Shown here: piece by piece, positions 36,401-44,671 of the stretch
Layout of the letters: each line of letters opens with the position of its first letter
Position numbering within the stretch: the stretch's first letter is position 1
From: Paraburkholderia sp041321145
GTDB lineage: Bacteria > Pseudomonadota > Gammaproteobacteria > Burkholderiales > Burkholderiaceae
DNA length: 64,000 bases
Assembly: GCF_041321145.1 (NCBI RefSeq)
Contig: NZ_JBGGWA010000001.1
Span: 310,001-374,000 of the forward strand
Direction: 5' to 3'
The notes under the pieces: model-generated
What the model was told of the DNA's origin: nothing
Database searches by the model: none
The model's input: the letters and a program-made list of their open reading frames with translations, nothing else
Made by a program: the position numbers and the translations under genes

Positions 36401-36490
36401 ATGCAAACAGCGCGCAATCTAAGCACCCAGCGCGCGAATCAGCAGGGGGTTGCAGCCAGGTGTTGTCGAAGGCGAAGGACCCGGCTGTGA
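36401..36490 (+). CDS. Possible 29-residue Arg/Cys-rich peptide
   Basis: ATG 36401 to TGA 36490 encodes 29 residues ending in a basic Cys-containing stretch (AARCCRRRRTRL). AGGAAG lies about ten bases before the ATG. About 100 bases downstream is a near-perfect intrinsic terminator, so the peptide could be a leader peptide or simply part of a small RNA transcript. No homologue recognised; expression is unproven. Confidence 0.3.
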   Translation: MQTARNLSTQRANQQGVAARCCRRRRTRL

Positions 36491-36587
36491 TGCAGCGGCA
36501 GTTCAAGTAGCAACAGCTTTGTTTTGTTTGCGGTGGTTATAGGTCGGCAAGCATCCACGCGCCTGTACGACTCTTCCATCCTGTCCG

Positions 36588-36620
36588 GCCCTGTTCCCCC
36601 ACGGGAACAGGGCTTTTTTT
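36588..36620 (+). terminator. Strong orphan Rho-independent terminator
   Basis: A perfect 11-bp stem, GCCCTGTTCCC (36588-36598) with GGGAACAGGGC (36603-36613), a four-base loop CCAC and seven Ts to 36620. There is no large gene before it on the plus strand, only the 29-codon frame ending at 36490. This marks the end of a short transcript, possibly a small RNA. Confidence 0.85.
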
Positions 36621-36903
36621 CGTCAGTGCGGCAATGCGACTTGTATTCGGCCGTTTCGAACCGATAGGGCAGCGTTGCATTTTCGCGGGCGGCTTCGGCG
36701 GGAAATCCGCTTGCGCGCGGCGAGATGTCACCCCTAAACGAGACTTTTAGTCGTTTAAGTCTGTCTTAATAGTTGCTTGCCATGATGGCTTCACAGACTC
36801 ACATTAAGGGCCTGTCAAGCCGCCGGGGTATCGGCGGCGTTTGCCACCGTAGAGCACAGAATTCGATGGCGAAGCCGAGCGTTAGCGAAGGAGATTAATC
36901 GAT

Positions 36904-37377
36904 ATGTCCAGTAAATCGCGAGTCCGCAAGTCCACCCAGCCGGCCATGTCTCCACTGTTGCGCGCGCTGACCTATAGCCGCACCGCTCACAAACCAGTCA
37001 CCGCGGCCATGCTTCTGCAGTGCTACACCGCCCTCGATGCATTTCGGCGCGGGCATGGCACGCGGGAAATGTACGTGACTTTGAGCCGGCATTTGCTGGT
37101 GGCGCAAGAGTTGGCGCGTCTTGGTCTTGGAGAGGATCTGCTTGCCGATATCGAAGGCGCGCATGCGGCGATGGTTCAGCTCGACGTGCGTGAGCGTCGC
37201 AACGGCGCATGGATTCTCGAGGACCACGAATACCCCCGTCTTTGCACGGCGCTGACGATTCTGGACGGGCAACTGTCCGTCGCATCGTTGAGCGAGATCG
37301 CGAACGCGGAAGCCAAGATGATCGAGGGGTTGATGAGATCGGCCCGCGCGCAGGCCGTTGTCGAAGCGACGGTCTAG
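36904..37377 (+). CDS. Conserved hypothetical protein, Burkholderia type
   Basis: A 157-residue mostly helical protein. Features are a basic N-terminus, LLRALTYSRTAHKPVTAAML, LDAFRRGHGTREMYVTLSRHLLVAQELARLGL and a C-terminal helix pair. Homologues in Burkholderia genomes are sometimes labelled Fis-family regulators without evidence; I see no clear helix-turn-helix. AAGGAGATT before the ATG gives a confident start. An intrinsic terminator follows directly, so it is a single-gene unit. Confidence 0.7.
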   Translation: MSSKSRVRKSTQPAMSPLLRALTYSRTAHKPVTAAMLLQCYTALDAFRRGHGTREMYVTLSRHLLVAQELARLGLGEDLLADIEGAHAAMVQLDVRERRNGAWILEDHEYPRLCTALTILDGQLSVASLSEIANAEAKMIEGLMRSARAQAVVEATV

Positions 37378-37401
37378 GCGAGGTCGCGTTCTGCGGCGAC
37401 T

Positions 37402-37423
37402 AACGCACGACCAACGCACGACC
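37402..37423 (+). repeat. Short tandem repeat, 11 bp x 2
   Basis: AACGCACGACC occurs twice in a row, with a third partial copy (AACGCA) immediately after. It sits between the stop codon of the 157-residue protein and its terminator. Confidence 0.7.
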
Positions 37424-37437
37424 AACGCAAAAGCGAG

Positions 37438-37462
37438 AAACGCCCCACATGGGGCGTTTTTT
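37438..37462 (+). terminator. Rho-independent terminator
   Basis: AAACGCCCC (37438-37446) pairs with GGGGCGTTT (37451-37459) over an ACAT loop, and the T-run continues to 37462. It closes the 157-residue protein gene and insulates the copper-efflux operon that starts just downstream. Confidence 0.88.
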
Positions 37463-37520
37463 ACATCTGCGCAAATCCTGCGGTTAGCAAATCAGACGCA
37501 CCCGGTCAAAACACCGCGGC

Positions 37521-37526
37521 TATAAT
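37521..37526 (+). promoter_or_regulatory. Consensus -10 box, leaderless start for CzcI-like gene
   Basis: TATAAT at 37521-37526 is an exact -10 consensus eight bases before the ATG at 37534. A start site six to eight bases downstream would fall on or next to the A of that ATG, implying a leaderless message. No good -35 is visible at the usual spacing, as is common for activator-dependent metal-resistance promoters. Confidence 0.55.
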
Positions 37527-37533
37527 CTCCCTC

Positions 37534-37896
37534 ATGAAATTTCTGCGGACTGTGATCCTCCTGTTGCTGTGCGCTGCGCTGCCCATTAGTGGGCTGGCGG
37601 CCAGCGGCTTGACGGGAGAATGTCCCATGCAGATGAGCATGAGCGCCGACGAAGGCGATTCGGTGTCGGCCGAAATGCCCGGCTGCGAGTCGATGCATTC
37701 ATCGCAGACCGAAAAGGCCAAGCGCTTTTTCTGCAAGGTAGCAGCTCAATGCCAGCTCGGCAGTCTGTATCACCCGGTCTCTCCGACCGGCATAACCCGG
37801 CCTGCCGGGTTATCGAGCACCGTTGTCTTCCACTATGCCCAGTCGCTGCCGGTCCGTGAGCCGACCGGGCCGTGGCGACCTCCTCGCGCCATCTAA
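37534..37896 (+). CDS. CzcI/DUF2946-like exported protein of the copper-efflux operon
   Basis: A 120-residue protein with a Sec signal peptide (MKFLRTVILLLLCAALPISG). It is followed by a Met-rich acidic segment (ECPMQMSMSADEGDSV, then MPGCESMH), two more Cys in FFCKVAAQC, and a C-terminus ending GPWRPPRAI. Small periplasmic proteins of this layout (CzcI, DUF2946 and relatives) precede RND metal-efflux genes in Burkholderiales. The Met and Cys residues suit binding of copper or silver. It is the first gene of the cus operon. A leaderless transcript is likely from the -10 box next to its ATG. Confidence 0.65.
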   Translation: MKFLRTVILLLLCAALPISGLAASGLTGECPMQMSMSADEGDSVSAEMPGCESMHSSQTEKAKRFFCKVAAQCQLGSLYHPVSPTGITRPAGLSSTVVFHYAQSLPVREPTGPWRPPRAI

Positions 37897-37912
37897 TCCC
37901 TTGCTGACAGGG

Positions 37913-37969
37913 TCACCGCATTTGCGGTGAGGTCGTCCTGCGTCCAGGACGTGGACTCCCTTTGGGAGT
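37913..37969 (+). promoter_or_regulatory. Three consecutive stem-loops between czcI-like and cusC
   Basis: In 57 bases there are three perfect hairpins: TCACCGCA/TGCGGTGA (37913-37930, two-base loop), GTCCTG/CAGGAC (37935-37950, four-base loop) and ACTCCC/GGGAGT (37955-37969, three-base loop). They fill the gap before the cusC start at 37989. They could act as an attenuator, a processing site or an mRNA stabiliser that sets the ratio of the first gene to the efflux genes. Confidence 0.6.
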
Positions 37970-37988
37970 TCGCCGTTGGGGTTAGAAC

Positions 37989-39284
37989 ATGCCATTCATT
38001 CTTCGCACGCCGTCAACCCGGCGTGCACCACTGCGCGCGCGTTCGCTGTTCGCCGCGCTGATTATTGCGAGCGGCGCGGCACACGCTCAGGAAGCAAGCT
38101 ATACGCTCGATGCAGCGCTGCAGGCCGCGACCGACCGCTCTTCCGCCATGGGTGCGGCACAGGCATCCGTGCGCGCCAGTTCCGATGCCGCGGCCCGTGC
38201 CGGGCAGTTGCCTGACCCGATGCTCAAAGCAGGTATCGACAACCTGCCGGTAAACGGGGCGCAACGGTTCACCATCGGTCAGGACTTCATGACCATGCGC
38301 CGTATTGGCGTCGAGCAGGAATGGGTATCGGGTGACAAGCGACGCCTGCGCTCCGCGCGGGCTGACGACGTGGTGGACCGCGAGCGAGCCGGATATCTGC
38401 TGCAGCTCGTGAATACACGGCAGCAAACGGCTGCTGCGTGGCTGAACGCCGTCTATGCAAAGCAGGCGCTCGCCTTGCAGCAGGAACTGGTGCGTCATAT
38501 GGACCACGAACTGGACGCAACGAAAGCGTCTTACCGTGGAGCGAAGGCGACGGCAGCCGACGTCGTACAAGCCCAGGCGATGCTCGCGCAAACGCAGGAT
38601 CAGTTGCTCAAAGCACAACAGACATTTCAAACCGCACTGATCAGTCTGGCCCGCTGGACGGCTACGCCTGTTCTCGATGTAAGCGGCGATCCGCCCGCGC
38701 CGCAATCGTATGTGGCGTCCCTGCCGCCCGATGAGCTTCGTGACGTTCAGCCATTGCTCATTGCAGCTTCGCGGGACATCGCAGTCGCCGACGCCGATAC
38801 GGCCGTCGCCAACAGCGACCGCAGTCCCAACTGGACGTGGGAAGTCTCTTATCAGCAGCGTGGCGGGCAGTACTCGAACATGGTTTCGGTCGGCGTCAGC
38901 ATCCCGCTGCCGATCAATCGCAAGAATCGCCAGGACCGCGACGCCGCCGAAAAGGCGGAGCTGGGCACCAAGGCACGGCTGATGTACGAAGACGCACAGC
39001 GGCAAGTCGAAGCGGATATCCGTACGCAGTCGGCAACGCTCGCCAGCGGCCGCGAGCGCATTACCCATCTCACCGACTTTCTGCTGCCTGCTGCGGACCG
39101 GCGCGTCCAGCTTGCTGCCGCAGCCTATAAGACGGGTAGCGGGTCGCTCGCGGACGCGTTTGCTGCGAGGCGTGCGTTGCTCGACGCCCAGTTACAGGTG
39201 CTCGACCTTCGGCGCGAGGTGTCCCAGACCTGGGCCCAGCTCGAATATCAGGTGGTGCCCGCGTCGATGTCCATCAGCCAGTGA
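37989..39284 (+). CDS. cusC: TolC family outer-membrane channel of copper/silver efflux
   Basis: A 431-residue outer-membrane efflux protein. A signal peptide ending AHAQ is followed by two repeats of the TolC-type alpha-barrel/beta-barrel architecture, with long coiled-coil helices (AQAMLAQTQDQLLKAQQTF in the first repeat and the DRDAAEKAELGTKAR region in the second). The beta-barrel segment WTWEVSYQQRGGQYSNMVSVG is typical of CusC/CzcC proteins. It forms the outer-membrane exit for the CusBA complex encoded next. Start at ATG 37989. The next gene begins 11 bases after its stop. Confidence 0.88.
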   Translation: MPFILRTPSTRRAPLRARSLFAALIIASGAAHAQEASYTLDAALQAATDRSSAMGAAQASVRASSDAAARAGQLPDPMLKAGIDNLPVNGAQRFTIGQDFMTMRRIGVEQEWVSGDKRRLRSARADDVVDRERAGYLLQLVNTRQQTAAAWLNAVYAKQALALQQELVRHMDHELDATKASYRGAKATAADVVQAQAMLAQTQDQLLKAQQTFQTALISLARWTATPVLDVSGDPPAPQSYVASLPPDELRDVQPLLIAASRDIAVADADTAVANSDRSPNWTWEVSYQQRGGQYSNMVSVGVSIPLPINRKNRQDRDAAEKAELGTKARLMYEDAQRQVEADIRTQSATLASGRERITHLTDFLLPAADRRVQLAAAAYKTGSGSLADAFAARRALLDAQLQVLDLRREVSQTWAQLEYQVVPASMSISQ

Positions 39285-39295
39285 AGGAGAACACC

Positions 39296-40828
39296 ATGCA
39301 AAAGAAACAACTGGCGCGTGCGGCCCTCGTTGCATTCGCCGCCGCCGCTTTGTCAGGCGCAGGCTACCTGGCGGGCGCGCGTCATGCCGTGCAGGCCGGT
39401 TCGGCTTCAGCCGCGACGACGTCCGCTGCGGGCGACAAGACCGATCCGAAGACGGGGCGCAAGGTGCTGTACTGGCACGACCCGATGGTTCCGAAGCAGC
39501 ATTTCGACAAACCCGGCAAGTCGCCTTTCATGGACATGCAACTCGAACCGGTTTTCGCCGATGACGCAGGCACGAGCGGCATTAGAATCGACCCGGGCTT
39601 GCAGCAGAACCTCGGCATTCGCTACGCAACGGCACGGCGGCAGAGCATCGCCGAAGGATTCGATGCCGTTGGAACCACGCAATTCGACGAATCGCGTTCA
39701 GACGTCGTGCAGTCACGCGTCACGGGTTACATAGACCACCTGTACGCGGGCGCCCCAATGCAGCGGATAGCGAAAGGCGCGCCGATTGCGTCGCTCTTCG
39801 TGCCGGACTGGCTGGCGCCGCAGGAAGAGTACCTCGCTCTCAAACGCAGCGGTATGGACAGCAGCATGCTCGAAGCCGCTCGCGCGCGCATGCGGGCGAT
39901 GTCGATACCTGACGGTGTCGTCGCGAACCTCGACCGGACTGGAAAGGCGCAGACGCATATCGTGTTGACGTCCCCGGAAACGGGCGTTGTTAGCGAGCTG
40001 AACGTCCGCGACGGCGCCATGGTGACGCCCGGCCAGACGCTCGCCAAGGTCGCCGGCCTCTCGAAGCTGTGGCTCATCGTCGAAATACCGGAATCCCTGG
40101 CACTGACGGTGCAGCCCGGCATGACGGTGGACGCGGCATTCGCGGGCGATCCCACCCAGCGTTTCAAAGGGCAGATTCGCGAAATTCTGCCGGGCATCAG
40201 TACCGGCAGCCGCACGCTGCAGGCTCGTCTCGAGATCGACAACGCCGCGTTCAAGCTGACGCCCGGCATGCTGATGCGCGTGCGGGTCGGCGGGCAGAAA
40301 CCGGCCTCGCGTCTGCTCGTTCCGTCCGAGGCGGTCATCACGACCGGCAAACGCACCATGGTTATCGTCAGGAACGGAGACGGCCGTTTGCAGCCGGTGA
40401 ATGTCACCATCGGCAAAGATGCAGGCGACGAAACCGAAGTGTTGAGCGGCTTGGCCGATGGCGATCAGGTCGTGGCGTCAGGCCAGTTTCTGATCGACTC
40501 GGAAGCCAGCTTGAAGTCGGTTCTTCCTCGCCTGGAGAGCAGCGCAAACGCAGGCCCGAACGCGCCCGCGTCCGCGCCCGCCGCAGCCGGCGCGTCGCCC
40601 ACGTACGAGACCACCGGCAGGGTCGAAAAGGTGACCGCCGAAGACATCACGTTCTCCCACCAGCCGGTCCCTGCCCTGGGCTGGGGCAAGATGACGATGG
40701 CATTCGGCAAACCATCGCCGACGGCCTTTCCGGACGCAAAGCCCGGTGACGTGGTGCACTTCGGATTCCGGCAGACGGACAGCGGCTACCAGTTGACGAC
40801 AGTCGAACCGGCAGGAGGCGTCAAATGA
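39296..40828 (+). CDS. cusB: CusB-type periplasmic adaptor with a fused C-terminal CusF domain
   Basis: A 510-residue RND membrane-fusion protein. After an N-terminal anchor (LVAFAAAALSGAGYLAG) comes a heavy-metal-binding domain (VLYWHDPMVPKQHFD, SPFMDM), in which Met and His are the expected ligands. The barrel-sandwich, alpha-hairpin and beta-barrel domains follow. The last 75 residues form a CusF-like OB fold (GRVEKVTAEDITFSHQPVPA, then GWGKMTMAFG), retaining the His, Trp, Met and Met of the copper site. ATG 39296 has GAAGGAG upstream; the GTG at 39281 overlaps the cusC stop. It overlaps cusA by the ATGA motif, so the two are translationally coupled. Confidence 0.9.
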   Translation: MQKKQLARAALVAFAAAALSGAGYLAGARHAVQAGSASAATTSAAGDKTDPKTGRKVLYWHDPMVPKQHFDKPGKSPFMDMQLEPVFADDAGTSGIRIDPGLQQNLGIRYATARRQSIAEGFDAVGTTQFDESRSDVVQSRVTGYIDHLYAGAPMQRIAKGAPIASLFVPDWLAPQEEYLALKRSGMDSSMLEAARARMRAMSIPDGVVANLDRTGKAQTHIVLTSPETGVVSELNVRDGAMVTPGQTLAKVAGLSKLWLIVEIPESLALTVQPGMTVDAAFAGDPTQRFKGQIREILPGISTGSRTLQARLEIDNAAFKLTPGMLMRVRVGGQKPASRLLVPSEAVITTGKRTMVIVRNGDGRLQPVNVTIGKDAGDETEVLSGLADGDQVVASGQFLIDSEASLKSVLPRLESSANAGPNAPASAPAAAGASPTYETTGRVEKVTAEDITFSHQPVPALGWGKMTMAFGKPSPTAFPDAKPGDVVHFGFRQTDSGYQLTTVEPAGGVK

Positions 40829-43800
40829 TCGCGCGTCTTATCAGGTGGTCTATCCACAACCGTTTTCTGGTGCTGCTTGCCACCGTGCTCGTTACCGCGT
40901 GGGGCGTCTACTCGGTGACTCAAACGCCGCTCGATGCGCTGCCTGACCTATCCGACACGCAGGTCATCATCAAGGCTTCGTACCCGGGCAAAGCGCCGCA
41001 GGTCGTCGAGGACCAGGTGACGTATCCCCTCACCACGACGCTGCTGGGTGTACCGGGGGCGAAAACCATTCGCGCCTATTCGTCGTTCGGCGATGCGTTC
41101 GTCTATGTCCTCTTCGACGACAAAACCGACCAGTATTGGGCGCGTTCCCGCGTGCTCGAGTATCTGAATCAGGTGCAGGGCAGGCTGCCGCAGGGCGCGA
41201 CGGTATCGCTCGGGCCCGATGCAACCGGGGTCGGCTGGGTCTACGAATATGCACTCGTCGACAGGAGCGGACAGCACGACCTGGGACAGCTTCGCGCCCT
41301 GAACGACTGGTTCCTGAAGTTCGAGCTGAAGTCAGTACCGGATGTGTCCGAGGTGGCGAGCATCGGCGGCATGGTGCGTCAGTACCAGGTTGTTCTCGAC
41401 CCGGACAAGCTGCGCGCGTACGGCATCACGCAGGCGATGGTCGCCGACGCATTAGGCAAGGCGAATCAGGAGTCGGGCGGGTCCGTCGTCGAGATGGCGG
41501 AGTCCGAATACATGGTGCGCTCGTCCGGCTATCTGCGCACCCTCGATGACTTCCGCCATGTCGTACTGCGTACGAACGAAGCAGGGACGCCCGTGCTCCT
41601 TGGCGACGTCGCGCGCATTCAGATCGGACCCGAGATGCGGCGTGGCATCGCAGAGCTGAACGGTCAGGGCGAAGTGGCGGGCGGTGTCATCGTGATGCGC
41701 TCCGGCAAGAACGCGCTCACGACCATCGACGCGGTGAAGGCCAGGCTCGTCGACCTGAAACGTTCGCTGCCCGCGGGCGTCGAAGTCGTGACGACGTACG
41801 ACCGCTCACAGCTGATCGAACGCGCGGTGGACAACCTGAAGGATAAGCTCGTCGAGGAATTCATCATTGTCGGGCTCGTCTGCGCGGTCTTTCTATTCCA
41901 TCTGCGCAGTGCGTTCGTCGCCATCCTGTCGCTGCCATTGGGCGTGCTGGCCGCCTTCATCGTGATGCGGTATCAAGGCGTGAACGCGAATCTGATGTCG
42001 CTGGGCGGCATTGCGATTGCCATCGGCGCGATGATCGACGCGGCCATCGTGATGATCGAGAACGCGCACAAGCATCTCGAAACGTTCGAGCACGAGCATC
42101 CCGGCAGGGCGATCACGTCGGTTGAACGCTGGGAACTCATCGCCACGTCGGCGGCCGAGGTCGGACCGGCGCTGTTCTTCTCGTTGCTCGTCATCACGCT
42201 GTCGTTTATCCCGGTCTTCTCGCTCGAAGGCCAGGAAGGCAAGCTGTTTTCCCCGCTGGCGTTCACGAAGACCTACACGATCGCGGCGGCGGCGGGGCTC
42301 TCGGTGACGTTGGTGCCGGTGTTGATGGGTTTGCTGATCCGCGGGCGCATTCCGCACGAGAACGCAAACCCCATCAATCGCGTGCTGATCCGGCTATACC
42401 GGCCGTTGCTGGAGGCGACGTTGCGCCGTCCATGGTTCGCGATCGGGCTGGCGGTGGTTGCGCTCGCCGCTTCGGTGATTCCGCTTTCGCAGCTCGGCGG
42501 CGAATTCATGCCGCCGCTCGACGAAGGCGATCTGCTGTACATGCCGACGGCGCTGCCAGGCATCTCGGCTGCGAAAGCGAGTGAACTGCTGCAGCAGACT
42601 GACCGGCTCATCAAGACCGTCCCCGAGGTGCAGACCGTGTTCGGCAAGTCCGGCCGCGCCGACACGGCGACCGACCCCGCGCCGCTCGAGATGTTCGAGA
42701 CCACGATTCAGTTCAAGCCGCGCAGCGAGTGGCGGCCCGGCATGACGCCGGAGAAGCTGGTCGACGAACTGGACCGCACCGTCAAAGTGCCGGGGCTCTC
42801 GAACGTGTGGGTTCCGCCTATCCGCAATCGGTTGGACATGCTGTCGACGGGTATCAAGACGCCGGTCGGCGTCAAGATTTCGGGCCCCGATCTTGGGCAA
42901 ATCGACAAGGTCGCAACGCAGGTCGAAGCGGCGGTCAAGACCGTGCCCGGTGTGACGTCGGCGTTGGCCGAGCGGTTGAACGGCGGCAGATACGTCGACG
43001 TCGATATCGACCGGCTGGCAGCGGCACGTTACGGCCTCGCGGTTGCGGACATCCAGTCGATCGTGTCCACGGCGGTGGGTGGCGAAAACGTCGGCGAAGT
43101 GATTGCAGGCCGGGAGCGCTTTCCGATCAACATCCGCTATCCGCGCGAGATTCGCGATTCGCTCGAGAAGCTGCGCGATCTGCCGGTCGTGACAGACCGT
43201 GGCGCGCAAATCCGACTAGCTGACGTGGCGCACATCACGATTGCCGACGGCCCGCCGATGATTCGCAGTGAGAACGCACGGCTCGCCGGTTACGTCTACG
43301 TCGATATCCGCGACACGGACCTGCATTCGGCCGTGCAGGCCATGCAGCGCGCGGTCGCCGAGAAGGTGACGCTTCCCGCGGGGTATTCGATAGCGTGGTC
43401 CGGTCAGTTCGAATATCTGGAGCGAGCGGCGGCGAAGTTGCGCACTGTGATTCCCGTGACGCTGGTTGTCATTTTCGTGCTGCTGTTCCTGACGTTCAAC
43501 TCCGTTGCTGACGCGCTGCTGCTGATGTCGACGGTGCCGTTCGCACTGGTCGGCGGCTTCTGGTTCATCTGGATGCTGGGGCATGCGGTGTCGGTCGCGA
43601 CGGCCGTGGGATTCATTGCGCTCGCGGGCGTGGCCGCGGAGTTCGGTGTCGTCATGCTGCTTTATCTGAAGGGCGCATTGAATCGCAGGCTCGATGCAGG
43701 CGAGCCGCTGACCGAGGCGGTGCTTCTCGATGCGATTCGCGAGGGGGCCGTGCAGCGTGTGCGTCCCAAGGCGATGACGGTCGCCGTCGTGCTTGCCGGT

Positions 43801-44028
43801 CTCATCCCCATCATGGTCGGACACGGCGCCGGCTCGGAAGTCATGCAGCGCATCGCTGCACCGATGGTCGGCGGGATGATCACGGCCCCCATCCTTTCGA
43901 TGCTGGTGATTCCCGCAGCGTGGTTCCTGCTGCAACGCCGCCGCGCGAAGCGTCTGTCCGACGCGCGGCCTTCTCATGCAGTACCTTCCGGCACAACCGT
44001 GCCAACAACTCAAACTGGAGAGATTTGA
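40825..44028 (+). CDS. cusA: CusA-type RND copper/silver efflux pump
   Basis: A 1067-residue heavy-metal RND pump with 12 expected membrane helices and two large periplasmic loops. TM4 carries the proton-relay segment GAMIDAAIVMIENAHKHLE. The three Met residues that bind Cu(I)/Ag(I) in E. coli CusA are conserved in context: GDLLYMPTALPG, PLEMFETT and RLDMLSTGIK, which argues for monovalent Cu/Ag rather than divalent zinc or cobalt. It starts inside the stop of cusB and ends in a TGATG overlap with cusF. Complex with CusB and CusC spans both membranes. Confidence 0.93.
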   Translation: MIARLIRWSIHNRFLVLLATVLVTAWGVYSVTQTPLDALPDLSDTQVIIKASYPGKAPQVVEDQVTYPLTTTLLGVPGAKTIRAYSSFGDAFVYVLFDDKTDQYWARSRVLEYLNQVQGRLPQGATVSLGPDATGVGWVYEYALVDRSGQHDLGQLRALNDWFLKFELKSVPDVSEVASIGGMVRQYQVVLDPDKLRAYGITQAMVADALGKANQESGGSVVEMAESEYMVRSSGYLRTLDDFRHVVLRTNEAGTPVLLGDVARIQIGPEMRRGIAELNGQGEVAGGVIVMRSGKNALTTIDAVKARLVDLKRSLPAGVEVVTTYDRSQLIERAVDNLKDKLVEEFIIVGLVCAVFLFHLRSAFVAILSLPLGVLAAFIVMRYQGVNANLMSLGGIAIAIGAMIDAAIVMIENAHKHLETFEHEHPGRAITSVERWELIATSAAEVGPALFFSLLVITLSFIPVFSLEGQEGKLFSPLAFTKTYTIAAAAGLSVTLVPVLMGLLIRGRIPHENANPINRVLIRLYRPLLEATLRRPWFAIGLAVVALAASVIPLSQLGGEFMPPLDEGDLLYMPTALPGISAAKASELLQQTDRLIKTVPEVQTVFGKSGRADTATDPAPLEMFETTIQFKPRSEWRPGMTPEKLVDELDRTVKVPGLSNVWVPPIRNRLDMLSTGIKTPVGVKISGPDLGQIDKVATQVEAAVKTVPGVTSALAERLNGGRYVDVDIDRLAAARYGLAVADIQSIVSTAVGGENVGEVIAGRERFPINIRYPREIRDSLEKLRDLPVVTDRGAQIRLADVAHITIADGPPMIRSENARLAGYVYVDIRDTDLHSAVQAMQRAVAEKVTLPAGYSIAWSGQFEYLERAAAKLRTVIPVTLVVIFVLLFLTFNSVADALLLMSTVPFALVGGFWFIWMLGHAVSVATAVGFIALAGVAAEFGVVMLLYLKGALNRRLDAGEPLTEAVLLDAIREGAVQRVRPKAMTVAVVLAGLIPIMVGHGAGSEVMQRIAAPMVGGMITAPILSMLVIPAAWFLLQRRRAKRLSDARPSHAVPSGTTVPTTQTGEI

Positions 44029-44378
44029 TGAAGACATTGATTGTTGCGTTGGCTGCTCTCGGCGCCATTGCCGCGGCACCTGCGTTTGCGGGCGACGATA
44101 TGGCGGGGATGAACATGTCCGCGAAACCGGCGGCTTCAATGGAGTCGTCGAATGCGGCGCTCACTGATGCGGAGGTGAGAAAGGTCGACCCGGCCTCTGG
44201 CATGATCACGCTGAAACACGGCGCGCTGCGGAACGTTGGGATGCCGGCAATGACCATGGCCTTCAAGGCGAAGGATGCTTCGATGGTCAAGCGGATTCAC
44301 GAAGGCGACAAGGTCAAGGTCCGTATTGAAGACGTCGACGGCACGATGACGATCGTGAAACTGGAAAAAGCGTCTTGA
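44028..44378 (+). CDS. cusF: CusF-like periplasmic copper-binding protein
   Basis: A 116-residue periplasmic metallochaperone. A signal peptide (KTLIVALAALGAIAAAPAFA) is followed by a Met-rich linker (DDMAGMNMSAK) and an OB-fold CusF domain with VRKVDPASGMITLKHG and NVGMPAMTMAF. In E. coli CusF the copper site uses His, Trp, Met and Met; here the Trp position is Met (GMPAMTM). The ATG at 44028 overlaps the cusA stop, and GGAG lies upstream. Its job is to hand periplasmic Cu(I)/Ag(I) to the CusCBA complex. Confidence 0.88.
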   Translation: MKTLIVALAALGAIAAAPAFAGDDMAGMNMSAKPAASMESSNAALTDAEVRKVDPASGMITLKHGALRNVGMPAMTMAFKAKDASMVKRIHEGDKVKVRIEDVDGTMTIVKLEKAS

Positions 44379-44390
44379 TGCGTCGTTGAT

Positions 44391-44429
44391 GCAAACTCGC
44401 GGGTTTGATACTTTGGCCTGCGAGTTTGC
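44391..44429 (+). terminator. Long inverted repeat after cus operon
   Basis: GCAAACTCGC (44391-44400) is perfectly repeated in inverted form as GCGAGTTTGC (44420-44429), 19 bases apart, twelve bases after the cusF stop. No T-run follows, so it is either a Rho-type or weak terminator or an operator-like element. Confidence 0.5.
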
Positions 44430-44671
44430 GGGGCGACGGTTGAGTCAATCACAAGTCAAGACGCAACCGTGGTCCACCCTCGTCAAACCTCGCGGATGGG
44501 TAGAACGCAAGCGCTCGAGCCCAACGGGTTGGTCAGGAGCCCAACGTCGCGTCGTTTCCATCCTTGGTCCTTACCGAACTTCGCGGCTTCGCGGACCAGC
44601 GCTGCGGCCACCCCATCACGCGCTGGAGGACGCCCGCCATGTTCTGCGAACGAATCGGTTCAGCCTTTCAA
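44430..44671. other. Intergenic stretch
   Basis: About 240 bases between the cus operon and the glycine-zipper lipoprotein. Plus-strand frames here (44386-44763) lack a ribosome site and recognisable protein features. Nothing else is supported. Confidence 0.4.

Noticed and set aside
36274..36510. 78-codon frame before the orphan terminator
   Set aside because: No ribosome site and no protein-like composition; the shorter 36401-36490 frame has a better start and is listed with low confidence.
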